A stretch of 64,000 bases of DNA, taken from Hormiphora californensis (lineage: Eukaryota > Ctenophora > Tentaculata > Cydippida > Pleurobrachiidae). Location: assembly GCA_020137815.1 (NCBI GenBank), contig CM035350.1, positions 186,001-250,000 on the forward strand, read 5' to 3'. Positions 63,473-64,000 of the stretch are shown one piece after another (position 1 is the first letter of the stretch; each line of letters opens with the position of its first letter). The notes under the pieces were generated by a model. The model was not told the DNA's origin. It was given only the letters and a program-made list of their open reading frames with translations, and ran no database searches. The translations under genes were made by a program, and so were the position numbers.

Positions 63473-64000
63473 AAATGTAAGAATGGACAAGACGGGAGGA
63501 ATTCTGACTCATCTAGAGGATAAGGAATGTGACGTGTGCTTAGTACAGGAGACTTATCTAAAAGCTACGGATACAGCGAAGATCAGGGAAATACAGGATA
63601 ATGGATGGCAGGTATTCTCTAGTCCAAGGAGTGAGAGAGCTGGTGGTGGCATTGGCGTTTTCTATAGGGACGGAGTAGTGGTCAAACGAGCACCTGTTAA
63701 AGACAAGTTCAAGACCTTTCAGGTCCAGGAAGTCCTTATTGGAGGAGATGATGATCTTGTGAGGCTCTGTAATATATACAGACCCCCCTACAATGGAAAG
63801 GCTCGGTATACAGAGGCAAATTTTCTGGAAGAGTTTAATGGATATATATCGAACCTTCTCATGAAAACAGGAAATCCGATGATCATGGGAGACTTCAATT
63901 TCCAGGTTCAAGACTCAGGCAACTTTTATGCGAGGAAGCTTCTTCACCTTTTGGACTCATTTGACTTTGTGCAGAATGTACCATCAGTTCCGACTCATGT
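63468..64000 (+). CDS. Non-LTR retrotransposon AP endonuclease, runs off the window
   Basis: An open frame without a stop to the window edge, at least 177 residues. Endonuclease marks: CDVCLVQETYL with the catalytic Glu, GGGIGVFYRDGVVV, RLCNIYRPPYNG and PMIMGDFNFQV (catalytic Asp/Asn), then FDFVQNVPSVPTH. The sequence differs from the endonuclease at 38302-38881, so it is another family. The first motif of the fold (around the catalytic Asn) sits right at the ATG, and upstream the frame runs into the tRNA-like sequence, so the copy is probably 5'-truncated there. Confidence 0.8.
   Translation, partial: MENVRMDKTGGILTHLEDKECDVCLVQETYLKATDTAKIREIQDNGWQVFSSPRSERAGGGIGVFYRDGVVVKRAPVKDKFKTFQVQEVLIGGDDDLVRLCNIYRPPYNGKARYTEANFLEEFNGYISNLLMKTGNPMIMGDFNFQVQDSGNFYARKLLHLLDSFDFVQNVPSVPTH

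Overview
This is a stretch of animal nuclear DNA, rich in mobile elements. Spliced genes with very short introns (54 to about 180 nt), an intron-split C2H2 zinc-finger gene, a SAM-domain sphingomyelin-synthase-related gene, an ADP-dependent glucokinase, the condensin kleisin NCAPH and a lysophospholipase/ABHD16A gene all point to a metazoan. Compact introns plus many Penelope-like and foldback elements would suit a sponge or another early-branching marine invertebrate, but the species cannot be fixed from the sequence.

Layout. 1-6436 carries a thrombospondin-repeat membrane protein gene and the last six exons of ADPGK, both on the minus strand. It ends at a TA where mariner-like sequence begins, followed by a 100-N scaffold gap (6911-7010). 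NCAPH follows on the plus strand (7011-9754). From about 10380 to 20185 the sequence is visibly corrupted by homopolymer-type errors. This block contains a second, noisy copy of 1-5940. The sequence becomes clean again near 20185 and supplies the first exons of ADPGK (5' end at 21534). The simplest reading is that 1-6436 and about 15100-20704 are two alleles of one locus placed side by side by the assembler, the second largely unpolished.

21719-32384 is one seven-exon C2H2 zinc-finger gene (minus). Its last intron (9 kb) splits a zinc finger and holds a 25-bp minisatellite, a palindromic element, and a 7.6-kb non-coding LTR retrotransposon inserted in the middle of that palindrome. 33639-39012 is a set of nested elements: foldback DNA elements full of CTCATGAG palindromes, a 5'-truncated non-LTR retrotransposon, a second foldback copy inside it with an 8-bp target duplication, and inside that another palindrome and a telomere-like core.

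39994-45333 holds two intact host genes in tandem on the plus strand, ABHD16A (phosphatidylserine lipase) and SAMD8/SMSr (ceramide phosphoethanolamine synthase type), both enzymes of membrane lipid metabolism. A 17-bp minisatellite follows. 46432-63128 is a single composite Penelope-like element insertion bounded by a perfect 15-bp target duplication. It has a full plus-strand copy, a 5'-truncated inverted copy, pseudo-LTRs with three hammerhead ribozyme candidates, a nested young Ty3-type LTR retrotransposon with identical 132-bp LTRs (itself hit by a TTAA-flanked palindromic MITE), and a 3.3-kb non-coding insert carrying a minisatellite. The window ends inside the endonuclease of another non-LTR retrotransposon next to a tRNA-like sequence.

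All exon boundaries were read by eye from GT/AG sites, reading-phase continuity and remembered family motifs. No alignment or search was run.
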